From an uncultured Dyadobacter sp. (lineage in GTDB: Bacteria > Bacteroidota > Bacteroidia > Cytophagales > Spirosomataceae), in contig CAMLNK010000069.1 of assembly GCA_946481035.1 (NCBI GenBank), forward strand, positions 1 to 10,030: 10,030 nt of DNA, in the 5' to 3' direction. Below, piece after piece: positions 1-6,103 of the stretch (within the stretch, counting starts at the first letter, position 1; each line of letters opens with the position of its first letter). A program made the translations under genes and the position numbers. Under the pieces are notes generated by a model. The model did no database searches and was not told the origin of the DNA. It saw only the letters and a program-made list of their open reading frames with translations.

Positions 1-2
1 GC

Positions 3-1700
3 TGGATACATTACCCTCCCTTTACCTCTGAACAAGAACAGGTTGCACAGAGACTCGCCGAATCCCTGAAAGTAAGTCCCTCGCTGGCAACGCTTTTGGT
101 TCAGCGCGGCATTCTCGACTTCGACCAATCCCGCGATTTCTTCCGTCCTGAAATCAAGCATTTGCACGATCCGTTTCAGATGGCCGATATGGAAAAGGCT
201 GTGGAGCGTTTGATCAAAGCGATCGATTCCAATGAGAAAATACTGGTTTACGGAGATTATGATGTAGACGGTACTACTTCCGTCGCATTGTTCTACGGCT
301 TCCTCAAAAAGATTTACCCCAACCTCGACTATTACATTCCCGACCGCTACGAGGAAGGCTACGGCGTTTCGTGGCAGGGCGTCGATTGGGCCGAAGCCAA
401 TGGTTATACATTAATAGTGACCCTCGATTGCGGCGTAAAATCCGTGGATAAGGTGACCCTGGCCCTCGAAAAAGGCATCGATTTCATTATATGTGACCAC
501 CACCGCCCCGGCGACGAGCTTCCTCCGGCCGCCGCCGTGCTCGATCCGAAGCGCGAAGATTGCTTGTATCCTTATAAAGAGCTGACCGGCTGCGGCGTAG
601 GTTTCAAACTTTTGCAGGCATTTTGCGTCAAAAAAGGCCTCGATCCGGAAACGCTTTACGATTATCTGGATTTGCTGGTTGTCAGCATTGCCTCTGACAT
701 TGTGCCTATCACCGGCGAAAACCGCGTGCTGGCGTTCTATGGACTGCAAAGATTGAATGCGCAACCACGGACCGGTATTAAGGCGTTGATCCAAATCTCC
801 GGAATCAGCGGTGCACTGGATATTACCAATGTCGTTTTCGGGCTCGGGCCGCGCATTAATGCGGCCGGGCGCATCAAACACGCGAAAGAAGCTGTGCGGT
901 TGCTGCTTTCCGAAATAGAAGAAGAGGCCATGGAGTTCGCCGAAGAAATCAACAAACACAACAGTGAACGCCGCAATTTCGATTCGAGCATTACCGAGCA
1001 GGCGCTTTTCATGATCGAAAACGATGAATGGTTTTCGAATGCAAAAAGTACCGTATTATATAAGGAAGACTGGCACAAGGGCGTAATCGGGATCGTGGCC
1101 AGCCGCTGCATTGAAAAATACCACCGCCCCACCATTATCCTCACGCAGTCGCACGGGAAAGCCGCCGGCTCCGCGCGTTCAGTTCCAGGCTTCGATGTGT
1201 ACGAGGCGATCGAAGAGTGCGCGGACCTTTTGGAACAATATGGCGGGCATACATTTGCCGCCGGGCTCACATTACCACTGGATAATGTGGAAGCATTCCG
1301 GACGCGGTTCAATGAAATCGTGAGCAGCCGCATCCAGCCGGATCAGCTGGTACCGATGATCAATGTCGATATGCTGCTGGAACTGGAAAACATCACTCCG
1401 AAATTCTATAATATCCTTCGCCAAATGGGGCCGTTCGGGCCAGGTAACATGACACCGGTTTTCGAATCACGGAATATGACCCTCGTCGGCAGGCCGTTTT
1501 TGATGAAGGAAAAACATATCAAATTTGATGTGAAGCAAAACAACTCGGCTGTACTTACAGCCGTGGGCTTCGGAATGGGGCATTTTTATCCTGATATTGT
1601 CAATGGAAGACCGTTTTCGATCTGCTATTGCCTTGAAGAGAACAATTTCCGCGACAAGAAAACCTTACAGCTTTCGTTGAAAGACATTAAGCTGCATTGA
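3..1700 (+). CDS. recJ: Single-stranded-DNA-specific exonuclease RecJ (5' end cut by window)
   Basis: RecJ is the 5'-3' single-strand DNA exonuclease of recombinational repair (RecFOR pathway) and mismatch repair. The frame is open to the left edge, and the 31 codons before the first possible start (a TTG at 96) read as an ordinary RecJ N-terminus ([13 protein letters not shown]...), so the true start lies a few codons outside the window. Visible motifs: DHH motif [11 protein letters not shown] (nt 252-281), LDCG, the name-giving DHH at nt 495-503, DPKR, and [14 protein letters not shown]. The DHHA1 part carries [10 protein letters not shown] and GGHTFAAGL (nt 1242-1268). The C-terminal OB-like part contains GPFGPGN. 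About 565 residues are visible, close to the usual length of about 570. It lies 19 nt before lptB, so the two are probably co-transcribed. Identification is firm. Confidence 0.97.
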   Translation, partial: WIHYPPFTSEQEQVAQRLAESLKVSPSLATLLVQRGILDFDQSRDFFRPEIKHLHDPFQMADMEKAVERLIKAIDSNEKILVYGDYDVDGTTSVALFYGFLKKIYPNLDYYIPDRYEEGYGVSWQGVDWAEANGYTLIVTLDCGVKSVDKVTLALEKGIDFIICDHHRPGDELPPAAAVLDPKREDCLYPYKELTGCGVGFKLLQAFCVKKGLDPETLYDYLDLLVVSIASDIVPITGENRVLAFYGLQRLNAQPRTGIKALIQISGISGALDITNVVFGLGPRINAAGRIKHAKEAVRLLLSEIEEEAMEFAEEINKHNSERRNFDSSITEQALFMIENDEWFSNAKSTVLYKEDWHKGVIGIVASRCIEKYHRPTIILTQSHGKAAGSARSVPGFDVYEAIEECADLLEQYGGHTFAAGLTLPLDNVEAFRTRFNEIVSSRIQPDQLVPMINVDMLLELENITPKFYNILRQMGPFGPGNMTPVFESRNMTLVGRPFLMKEKHIKFDVKQNNSAVLTAVGFGMGHFYPDIVNGRPFSICYCLEENNFRDKKTLQLSLKDIKLH

Positions 1701-1719
1701 GGAAGAACTTAAACGTACA

Positions 1720-2451
1720 ATGATACTAAGAACCGAAAACCTCGTGAAGAAATACGGGGTTCGTCTTGTTAATAATAATGTAAGCTACCAGGTCGAGCAG
1801 GGCGAGATCGTCGGGCTGCTCGGGCCGAATGGTGCGGGGAAAACTACTTCCTTTTATATGGCCGTTGGATTGGTGAAACCTAACAGCGGAAAAGTGTACC
1901 TCGACGATAAGGACATTACCGACCTGCCCATGTACAAGCGCGCGCGCCTGGGCCTGGGCTACCTCGCGCAGGAAGCATCCGTTTTCCGGACATTGACGGT
2001 TGAAGAGAACATTAAAGCGGTGCTGGAAATGACCGACCTTTCCCGGGCCGATCAGAAGCAAAAAGTGGAGGAATTGATCGAGGAATTTCACCTCGGCCAC
2101 GTACGCAAAAGCAAGGGTATGGTCCTTTCGGGAGGCGAGCGCCGCCGCACGGAAATTGCAAGGTCGCTGGCGGTGGACCCGAAGTTCATCCTGCTCGATG
2201 AGCCCTTTGCCGGTGTGGACCCGATTGCCGTGGAAGACATTCAGAGCATTGTAGCCAAGCTGAAACATAAGAATATCGGTATCCTCATCACCGACCACAA
2301 CGTAAACGAAACCCTTTCGATCACCGACCGGGCCTATCTGCTATTCGAAGGAAAGATATTGAAACAGGGAACTGCCGAAGAACTGGCGGAAGACGAGGTC
2401 GTTAGGCGTGTGTATTTGGGGCAGAATTTTGAATTGAAAAGGAAGATCTGA
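1720..2451 (+). CDS. lptB: LPS export ABC transporter ATP-binding protein LptB
   Basis: This is the cytoplasmic ATPase that, with LptF and LptG, drives extraction of lipopolysaccharide from the inner membrane toward the LptC/A/DE bridge. The 243-residue length is typical. Motifs: Walker [10 protein letters not shown] (residues 35-43), Q-loop Gln84 in [21 protein letters not shown], signature LSGGERRR (136-143), Walker B FILLDEP (156-162) with catalytic Glu161, and H-loop His193 in ITDHNV. The [11 protein letters not shown] and [11 protein letters not shown] segments distinguish LptB from the related LivF/LivG ATPases. The ATG at 1720 is preceded by a purine-rich GAGGAAG at 1699-1705 that overlaps the recJ stop. 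The 19-nt gap after recJ suggests one transcript. The LptF/G permeases are not in the window. Confidence 0.96.
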   Translation: MILRTENLVKKYGVRLVNNNVSYQVEQGEIVGLLGPNGAGKTTSFYMAVGLVKPNSGKVYLDDKDITDLPMYKRARLGLGYLAQEASVFRTLTVEENIKAVLEMTDLSRADQKQKVEELIEEFHLGHVRKSKGMVLSGGERRRTEIARSLAVDPKFILLDEPFAGVDPIAVEDIQSIVAKLKHKNIGILITDHNVNETLSITDRAYLLFEGKILKQGTAEELAEDEVVRRVYLGQNFELKRKI

Positions 2452-2470
2452 AAAGTCTCCAGCATAGAAA

Positions 2471-2500
2471 AGGGAACGCTCAGGTGGCACTCCCTCTCTT
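2471..2500 (+). terminator. Weak candidate terminator after lptB
   Basis: AGGGA (2471-2475) can pair with TCCCT (2491-2495) across a 15-nt loop, followed by the pyrimidine stretch CTCTT. The stem is short, the loop is long and there is no true T run. It is listed only because no better terminator for the recJ-lptB unit is seen before the convergent small gene. Confidence 0.25.
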
Positions 2501-2532
2501 ACAATTATTCACCATGAACTGTATTACTAGTC

Positions 2533-2555
2533 AAAAAGCGTAACAGCGATGTTAC
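2533..2555 (-). terminator. Intrinsic terminator of the small Cys-rich gene
   Basis: Read on the minus strand, GTAACA (2555-2550), loop TCGC, TGTTAC (2545-2540) is a perfect 6-bp hairpin, followed by GC and five T (2537-2533). The gene's TAA stop codon (2554-2552) lies inside the left stem, so the hairpin begins exactly where translation ends. This arrangement supports the small reading frame being a real, compact transcription unit. Confidence 0.7.
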
Positions 2556-2707
2556 TTCTTAGGGCACTTTTTACAATGCTTGCCCTTCTTTTTGTATTTC
2601 TCGCAACACTTCTTAAACACGCAATCGGTGCTGTCTTCGAAGCTTTTCATCCAGAAACACCCCTGCTCCGACCCCACATTGTAATCACTAATTGTAAAAG
2701 CGCTCAT
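2552..2707 (-). CDS. Small Cys- and Lys-rich protein, 51 aa
   Basis: This reading frame is unrecognised and of unknown function. The 51-residue product begins MSAFTISDYNVGSEQGCFWM and ends in a highly basic, cysteine-rich tail. Six cysteines stand at 17, 29, 34, 35, 45 and 48, including a CC pair and a final CKKC. Twelve or more lysines fall in the last 20 residues. There is no signal peptide or membrane segment, so a cytoplasmic protein is likely; the cysteine spacing could fit a small metal-binding or zinc-ribbon-like fold, which is an inference. Support that it is a gene: a near-ideal Bacteroidota promoter 24 nt upstream, an intrinsic terminator starting at its stop codon, and a non-random composition. 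It sits next to a MerC/HMA-like metal gene on the same strand but has its own promoter. Confidence 0.72.
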   Translation of the reverse strand: MSAFTISDYNVGSEQGCFWMKSFEDSTDCVFKKCCEKYKKKGKHCKKCPKK

Positions 2708-2730
2708 TCACATTGCCGTTAAAACTGAGG

Positions 2731-2761
2731 CAAATATATTACCTATTTAGAATCATTCAAA
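2731..2761 (-). promoter_or_regulatory. Bacteroidota-type promoter of the small Cys-rich gene
   Basis: On the minus strand a TTTG (-33 element, 2761-2758) is followed after exactly 19 nt by TATATTTG (2738-2731), a full match to the Bacteroidota -7 consensus TAnnTTTG. The predicted start of transcription is near 2724, giving a leader of roughly 17 nt before the ATG at 2707. The surrounding A/T-rich block (2730-2800) is typical of intergenic promoter DNA. Confidence 0.75.
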
Positions 2762-2815
2762 TGTTTAACACAAATTATTTTGAATAAATCTAAATAACTC
2801 CCGTGCACAAAACGG

Positions 2816-3358
2816 TCACTTCACATATCCTTTCCTTTTCAAAACTTCAAAAATCTCCTCGGCCGACACCTTTTCCTTATGATAGGAAAGCGTAACCGTA
2901 CGATCTTCCACCCCCACACTTCCCTTCCGAACGCCCTCGATCTGACGTAAGTCGGTCAACAGTTTCTCTTTATTATAGGTACCTGCCAAGTCGATACTGA
3001 ACTGCCTTTGAGATTTGAAACGCTCGAAATGCTGCTCTGTCAGAATCTGCTCCTCGGTTTTGAACGGCTCCAACCGGTTGATAGCCAATCCGGACAATAC
3101 GATAAACCAGCCGAAAACATACGATAATGTTTCGATGCGGCTGTGAAAGTTTTTTTTCCAAAAGTAAAAAGCAACTAACCTGCCGCTCAACCAGATAAAT
3201 ATTGTCCATTGCATAACCGTGAACAATGCCTGATGCCTGGCGAAGAAGGCGGTGTCAAAAATCGGTAAGGATGCCAGCGACAGTAATGGAAGTGCGCAGC
3301 AACCAATGTGTAAAAAGGTAATAATCAAACTGAAAGACAGGGAATAAAAGCTTCGCAT
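2816..3358 (-). CDS. MerC-like membrane protein with C-terminal HMA-like domain
   Basis: Probable inner-membrane metal-handling protein of 180 residues. Three hydrophobic segments are seen: about 7-34, containing HIGCCALPLL with the vicinal pair Cys20-Cys21 typical of MerC/MerT-type proteins; about 43-66; and about 75-96. After a linker, residues 118-180 follow the beta-alpha-beta-beta-alpha-beta pattern of heavy-metal-associated (HMA) domains, with EGVRKGSVGVEDRTVTLSYHKEKVSAEEIFEVLKRKGY, but the CxxC metal loop is replaced by TYNKEK. I chose the Met at 3358 because the membrane segment starts right after it. An in-frame ATG at 3427 would add 23 polar residues and would overlap the operator palindrome. 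Divergent from the His-rich lipoprotein gene. Transport direction and metal cannot be read from the sequence; a zinc-related role is inferred from context. Confidence 0.82.
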   Translation of the reverse strand: MRSFYSLSFSLIITFLHIGCCALPLLSLASLPIFDTAFFARHQALFTVMQWTIFIWLSGRLVAFYFWKKNFHSRIETLSYVFGWFIVLSGLAINRLEPFKTEEQILTEQHFERFKSQRQFSIDLAGTYNKEKLLTDLRQIEGVRKGSVGVEDRTVTLSYHKEKVSAEEIFEVLKRKGYVK

Positions 3359-3382
3359 GACGGAAGAAAATGGACGCGACTG

Positions 3383-3413
3383 TTGCGTATTAAAAGTATT
3401 TAATTCATTTTTG
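3383..3413 (+). promoter_or_regulatory. Candidate promoter of the His-rich lipoprotein operon
   Basis: TTG (3383-3385), a 20-nt spacer, then CATTTTTG (3406-3413), which matches TAnnTTTG at all but the first base. Its last two bases overlap the 15-bp palindrome at 3412-3426, so a bound repressor would cover the -7 element and start site. On the opposite strand a weaker -7-like TACTTTTA (3399-3392) may serve the divergent MerC-like gene, placing the same palindrome near its -33 region. Confidence 0.45.
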
Positions 3414-3426
3414 CAACATTGTTGCA
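3412..3426. promoter_or_regulatory. 15-bp 7-1-7 palindrome, candidate Fur/Zur-family operator
   Basis: TGCAACA-T-TGTTGCA is a perfect inverted repeat of two 7-bp arms around one central base, the architecture of Fur-family operators. It lies in the 89-nt space between the divergent MerC-like gene and the His-rich lipoprotein operon, overlapping the likely promoter elements of both. The regulator is not in the window. Assignment to Zur is inferred from the metal-binding character of both flanking units and not from a known consensus for this phylum. Confidence 0.6.
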
Positions 3427-3447
3427 TTTAATGAAGTTCCATTTTAA

Positions 3448-3855
3448 ATGAATCTTATCTATTCAACCGCCCTGCTTATGGCCGTCCTCATGACCTTGTC
3501 CTGCTCACCAGGGCACGAAAAAAGCCCCGAGCTCATCGAAGCCAACCGTTTGCATCTTGAAGCCATGAAAATCTCAGAAGATCTCGAACAAAAGCTCGAC
3601 AGCCTTTTGCCCCTGGCGAAAGACGATGTAGAAAAATCACGGATCGATAGTTTGAAAAACCTGATCGAAGTTTGGGAAGAGAATGTGATCGAGGTGCCTG
3701 GCTTCGCCCATGCGCATGATCACGCACATGGCGCACACGAGCACAAAGTAGCCCCGCCAATGACCGACGGGTCAATGCTGGATTACCAACGGCAATCGAA
3801 GGAAGCCATTCTGGAATTGCAGCAGGCCATCTTAAAACCCGGCAGTGTGCGATAA
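3448..3855 (+). CDS. His-rich lipoprotein, probable zinc-binding
   Basis: This is a 135-residue exported protein. Residues 1-18 form a hydrophobic signal peptide ending LMTLS before Cys19, a plausible though imperfect lipobox (Thr at -3), so the mature protein is probably lipid-anchored. Residues 28-80 are charged and predicted helical, with a coiled-coil-like heptad pattern. Residues 88-99 hold six histidines in twelve positions (HAHDHAHGAHEH), a classic periplasmic zinc- or nickel-binding stretch. The C-terminus is again helical. The stop overlaps the next start (TAATG), so the two proteins are translationally coupled. The gene lies directly downstream of the 7-1-7 palindrome. His-rich exported proteins of this type occur in Zur-controlled loci elsewhere; the metal itself is inferred. 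Confidence 0.82.
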   Translation: MNLIYSTALLMAVLMTLSCSPGHEKSPELIEANRLHLEAMKISEDLEQKLDSLLPLAKDDVEKSRIDSLKNLIEVWEENVIEVPGFAHAHDHAHGAHEHKVAPPMTDGSMLDYQRQSKEAILELQQAILKPGSVR

Positions 3856-4289
3856 TGAAGAAACTTGCCATCCTGCTCGTTCCGCTCTTTGCATTCGCAT
3901 TCTCTGCGGAACCTATCATTATCAATTGGAAGCGCCTGACAGACGTACGGTTCACCCGCAAACTGAACAAGGAACTGAGCATGTATTTCCTCTACCCTAC
4001 CTTCGGGCCGTCCGTGAATGCATTGCGGGGTAAAGAGATCAGCATTCGCGGCTACATGATTCCGGTGGATGAAAACGATAATATTTACGTGATTTCTGCC
4101 AAACCGATGGCCGCTTGCTTTTTCTGTGGCGGCGCAGGCCCGGAATCGATCATCGAATTGCAATTCCGGAAGAAAAAACAGCGTTTCCGCACGGACGAAG
4201 TATTGACGGTGCGGGGCAAACTCGCACTCAATGCGGACAACGTCGATCACCTCAACTATATTCTGAAAGACGCTGAGGTAACCGAGTAA
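3855..4289 (+). CDS. Periplasmic CxxC protein, DUF3299-like
   Basis: This is a 144-residue secreted protein with a clear signal peptide (MKKLAILLVPLFAFAFSA, likely cut after residue 18). The core has the pattern GKEISIRGYMIPVDENDNIYVIS (about 59-81) followed by PMAACFFCGGAGPESIIEL (about 84-102), with Cys88 and Cys91 forming CxxC, and then a second beta-rich half (VLTVRGKLALNAD). This 'GYMIP...' layout resembles the DUF3299 family, whose members accompany MacB-like transporters and His-rich proteins in some Zur regulons; that family assignment is from memory. The CxxC could bind metal or be redox active. The start overlaps the stop of the His-rich lipoprotein gene by one base, so the pair is one operon. 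It converges on the DUF4488-like gene with only a 3-nt gap and no visible terminator. Confidence 0.8.
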   Translation: MKKLAILLVPLFAFAFSAEPIIINWKRLTDVRFTRKLNKELSMYFLYPTFGPSVNALRGKEISIRGYMIPVDENDNIYVISAKPMAACFFCGGAGPESIIELQFRKKKQRFRTDEVLTVRGKLALNADNVDHLNYILKDAEVTE

Positions 4290-4292
4290 TAA

Positions 4293-5009
4293 TCAGGGAA
4301 TTTTCTCCCAAATCTCGTGCATTGGCTTGCCGTCGCTGCTTTTTCCGCTATGGTCCCAGCGACCATTGTCGAGCTTGTAATCAAATTTCAGCGAAGAACC
4401 CACGCGGTTGTTGTCTTTGGAGAAAAACTGGATATTTTCGGTGTATTTGCCATCTTTCGCGGTGTAAGTACCGCCGCCGGTTGCGTAAAATCCTTTCACC
4501 GCCGGATCGATCGCAAACCACTGAAAACGGGTTTTTGAAAGTAGTTTCAGCGTTTTACGTGTTCCTTCCTGATGTATTTTAACGAGCGTCCCCTGCCCGT
4601 TGTCCCGTTCGGTAATGTGCCAGGCACCGGCCATGGGCACATTCGTTGCGTCGTCGACCCGCATCCACACCATCGCTTCGTCGTAACGCAGTGTAAGAAT
4701 ATCGTCTTTCACAGTCACCGTGAATTCGATGGGAATACCGATTTTGGCCGTGTCAGCCGAATTAAATTCCGGAGTATACGTCATCTTATTGCCGCTCATC
4801 GTGAAGGGGCCGCCTTCGGTTCTTTCAAAATACTTGTTTCCAATGCTGTAAGAGGCGATAGCAAGATAATTATCAGCCACAATAAGCGTAGAAGCGCTGC
4901 CTGTCGGCTCCTGCGATTTCCAGGCGCCCTTCGGCACTTGCGACAGGCGATCCTGGGCAAATGCCAGGAAAGAAATGAGTACAAAGGTGGTCGTCAGTAT
5001 GTGTTTCAT
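4293..5009 (-). CDS. Secreted DUF4488-like protein
   Basis: This is a 238-residue exported protein of unknown function. Signal peptide: MKHILTTTFVLISFLAFA, with likely cleavage before Gln19. The mature part seems to hold two related beta-rich, lipocalin-like halves. The first begins GAWKSQEPTG (about 28-37) and ends near VWMRVD; the second begins GAWHITERDNGQG (about 128-140) and includes FQWFAIDPAVKGFYATGGG and KFDYKLDNGRWDHSGKSS. The second half resembles the Bacteroidota DUF4488 family. It is a single-gene unit with a strong promoter just downstream of recO. It ends 3 nt from the convergent DUF3299-like gene. The family call is from pattern memory and moderately certain; the role is unknown. 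Confidence 0.82.
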   Translation of the reverse strand: MKHILTTTFVLISFLAFAQDRLSQVPKGAWKSQEPTGSASTLIVADNYLAIASYSIGNKYFERTEGGPFTMSGNKMTYTPEFNSADTAKIGIPIEFTVTVKDDILTLRYDEAMVWMRVDDATNVPMAGAWHITERDNGQGTLVKIHQEGTRKTLKLLSKTRFQWFAIDPAVKGFYATGGGTYTAKDGKYTENIQFFSKDNNRVGSSLKFDYKLDNGRWDHSGKSSDGKPMHEIWEKIP

Positions 5010-5044
5010 TGCATTAGGTTTGATGGAGTTACCCTATACGTTAT

Positions 5045-5074
5045 CAAAATTATGCCAATTTCAACGGGAAGCAA
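5045..5074 (-). promoter_or_regulatory. Bacteroidota-type promoter of the DUF4488-like gene
   Basis: On the minus strand TTG (5074-5072), a 19-nt spacer and TAATTTTG (5052-5045) match the phylum consensus exactly. The -33 element begins only a few bases past the recO stop (5078-5080), showing that this gene can be transcribed separately from recO. Predicted start near 5038, leader about 30 nt. Confidence 0.7.
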
Positions 5075-5077
5075 TTT

Positions 5078-5773
5078 TCAGCGCAAAACTTCCCGCAAAA
5101 CATCCAGCGACTTAATCTCCCCGAGTGCGTCCATGTGGATTTTGTAAAAGAAAATCATCTTTTCGAGGATGCTTAGCCGCCTCACCCTGTCCAGCGGAAT
5201 GGACAAACCGTAGCCGTTTTCCAGCATTTGCACCGTAGCCGCATGCTCTTGCGCGTCGGGCAGGTGCGGGAAATGGTTGTCTTTCAGCTCACTTACCAAA
5301 TCCCCGGCCGTCTCCACTCCAAAACCCAGGAAATGCGCCAGTTGCATGAGAAACTGAATGTGGAAGTTCTCAAAACCGCTACCGGCCTCATCGAGATACA
5401 GCACCGATTGTTCAATAAAATGGAACAGTGGCTCGTTGTTTTCTTCCTCGCGCAAAGTTTTGCCGAGCATTTCGGTCATAAATAGCGCCAGGCCTGATTT
5501 TATAACATCAAAAGGTATCGAGAAGAATGGGGCATAGCACTTGATCTCGGAAATGCGGTGGATGGTATCCTCCTTGTTCTTGTGATACACCACCAGATCC
5601 AGCAATGTAAGTGGTTGGAAGAACGCGATCCGGTTGGTTTTGGACTTGCTGCTCCTGACACCGTTCACGATATAAGTCTGGATACCAAAGGCTTCCGTGT
5701 AAATCTTCGCAATAATGGAAGATTCCTTGTAACGGATGTAGCTCAGAGCGATACCGCGGGTTTTATGAAGCAT
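5078..5773 (-). CDS. recO: DNA repair protein RecO
   Basis: RecO works with RecR (and RecF) to load RecA on SSB-coated single-stranded DNA. The 231-residue product starts MLHKTRGIALSYIRYKESSIIAKIYTEAFGIQTYIVNGVRSSKSK, the N-terminal OB-fold typical of RecO (about 1-80). Its helical C-terminal domain (about 85-231) has LALFMTEMLGKTLREEENNEPLFHFIEQ and HFLGFGVE. The four-cysteine zinc knuckle found in some RecO proteins is absent, which is usual in this phylum as far as I recall. A -7-like TATTTTTG lies upstream at 5806-5799 on the minus strand, without a clear -33 partner. The presence of recJ in the same window is a functional coincidence; the two are not in one operon. Confidence 0.95.
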   Translation of the reverse strand: MLHKTRGIALSYIRYKESSIIAKIYTEAFGIQTYIVNGVRSSKSKTNRIAFFQPLTLLDLVVYHKNKEDTIHRISEIKCYAPFFSIPFDVIKSGLALFMTEMLGKTLREEENNEPLFHFIEQSVLYLDEAGSGFENFHIQFLMQLAHFLGFGVETAGDLVSELKDNHFPHLPDAQEHAATVQMLENGYGLSIPLDRVRRLSILEKMIFFYKIHMDALGEIKSLDVLREVLR

Positions 5774-5798
5774 ATAAAAATTTTAATATCAATTTGGC

Positions 5799-5806
5799 CA
5801 AAAATA
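5799..5806 (-). promoter_or_regulatory. Candidate -7 element of recO
   Basis: On the minus strand TATTTTTG matches TAnnTTTG fully and lies 25 nt before the recO ATG. No TTG is found at the expected 19-nt distance, so the promoter may be weak or differently recognised. Confidence 0.4.
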
Positions 5807-5846
5807 GTTATCTTTCTTTTATAGTGATTCTTCTGTAATTATTGAT

Positions 5847-5866
5847 CCGGCAGTTGAAACTGCCGG
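5847..5866. repeat. Perfect 20-bp palindrome, first copy
   Basis: CCGGCAGTTgaAACTGCCGG: 9-bp arms around a GA centre. It is followed by GAATGGATTA. Its layout, flanking GAT on the left and GGATT on the right match those of the second palindrome at 5916-5935, so the two look like diverged copies of one REP-like element in the intergenic space upstream of recO. Confidence 0.7.
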
Positions 5867-5915
5867 GAATGGATTAGGCGGGACGCGAATTTCGCAACAT
5901 TATGCCAATCTGATC

Positions 5916-5935
5916 CCGTCAGTTTAAACTGACGG
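5916..5935. repeat. Perfect 20-bp palindrome, second copy
   Basis: CCGTCAGTTTAAACTGACGG is fully self-complementary. It is preceded by GATC and followed by AAAGGATT, paralleling the first copy. Relative to that copy, the inner G/C pair of each arm is changed to T/A on both sides, so pairing is kept. That compensated change suggests selection for the hairpin or palindrome. Confidence 0.7.
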
Positions 5936-5988
5936 AAAGGATTTGAAAAATTGAACAATTTTTGGAGTTTTTTAAGCCAAAGGATTTG

Positions 5989-5996
5989 TACCTTTG
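5989..5996 (+). promoter_or_regulatory. -7 element of the purF-like gene
   Basis: TACCTTTG is a full match to TAnnTTTG. Upstream T-rich DNA (TTTTTGG near 5960-5965 and TTTTTT at 5968-5973) could supply the -33 element, but the best TTTG lies 24 nt away, longer than usual. Predicted transcript start is near 6003, leaving a leader of about 100 nt. Confidence 0.55.
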
Positions 5997-6003
5997 TAAG
6001 AAA

Positions 6004-6034
6004 TAACGAACTAAACGGGAATCGAAATTCGTTA
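6004..6034 (+). other. Stem-loop at the 5' end of the purF-like leader
   Basis: TAACGAA (6004-6010) and TTCGTTA (6028-6034) form a perfect 7-bp stem with a 17-nt loop. It would sit at or next to the predicted mRNA 5' end, where it could stabilise the transcript. No T run follows, so it is not a terminator. Confidence 0.4.
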
Positions 6035-6103
6035 CGCTAATATTCAGGGAATACGCTTTGCATACCAGCAAACACCAATATTTCTAAAAGCATTACTCTT
6101 CTT

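Larger units (their letters stand above)
5774..6103. other. Gene-free divergent promoter region between recO and the purF-like gene
   Basis: This 330-nt stretch holds no credible reading frame. From left to right: the recO leader with the -7-like box (5799-5806, minus strand); two related 20-bp palindromes (5847-5866 and 5916-5935) with a smaller dyad GCGAA-t-TTCGC between them (5885-5895); the + strand promoter (5989-5996); and the leader of the purF-like gene with a stem-loop (6004-6034). No purine riboswitch-like three-way junction was recognised. Confidence 0.7.

Noticed and set aside
411..959. 182-codon minus-strand frame inside recJ, and similar frames opposite lptB and the purF-like gene
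   Set aside because: These are long antisense frames produced by codon bias in well-supported genes; compositions are implausible and no promoter or domain supports them.
96..1700. TTG at 96 as the recJ start
   Set aside because: The 31 codons upstream are open and read as a normal RecJ N-terminus; the gene begins outside the window.
3374..3388. Second dyad ACGCGAC-T-GTTGCGT near the metal promoters
   Set aside because: It has one mismatch and the half-sites are spaced differently from the perfect palindrome at 3412-3426, so it is not clearly a second operator.
3359..3427. ATG at 3427 as the start of the MerC-like gene, adding MQQCCKNEL...
   Set aside because: It would put the start codon inside the operator palindrome and add a polar, low-complexity N-terminus; its CC pair comes from the palindrome sequence itself. 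Met at 3358 directly precedes the first membrane helix.
4572..5147. 191-codon + strand reading frame opposite the DUF4488-like gene
   Set aside because: It has no recognisable domain, runs antisense to a gene with signal peptide, promoter and family pattern, and ends inside recO on the other strand.
5892..5907. GCAACATT resembling half of the Fur-like palindrome
   Set aside because: Only one half matches; the other arm is absent and the flanking genes are not metal-related.
6000..6103. Possible purine riboswitch in the purF-like leader
   Set aside because: Only one simple 7-bp stem is visible; no three-way junction, conserved loop-loop pairs or terminator/antiterminator pair was found.
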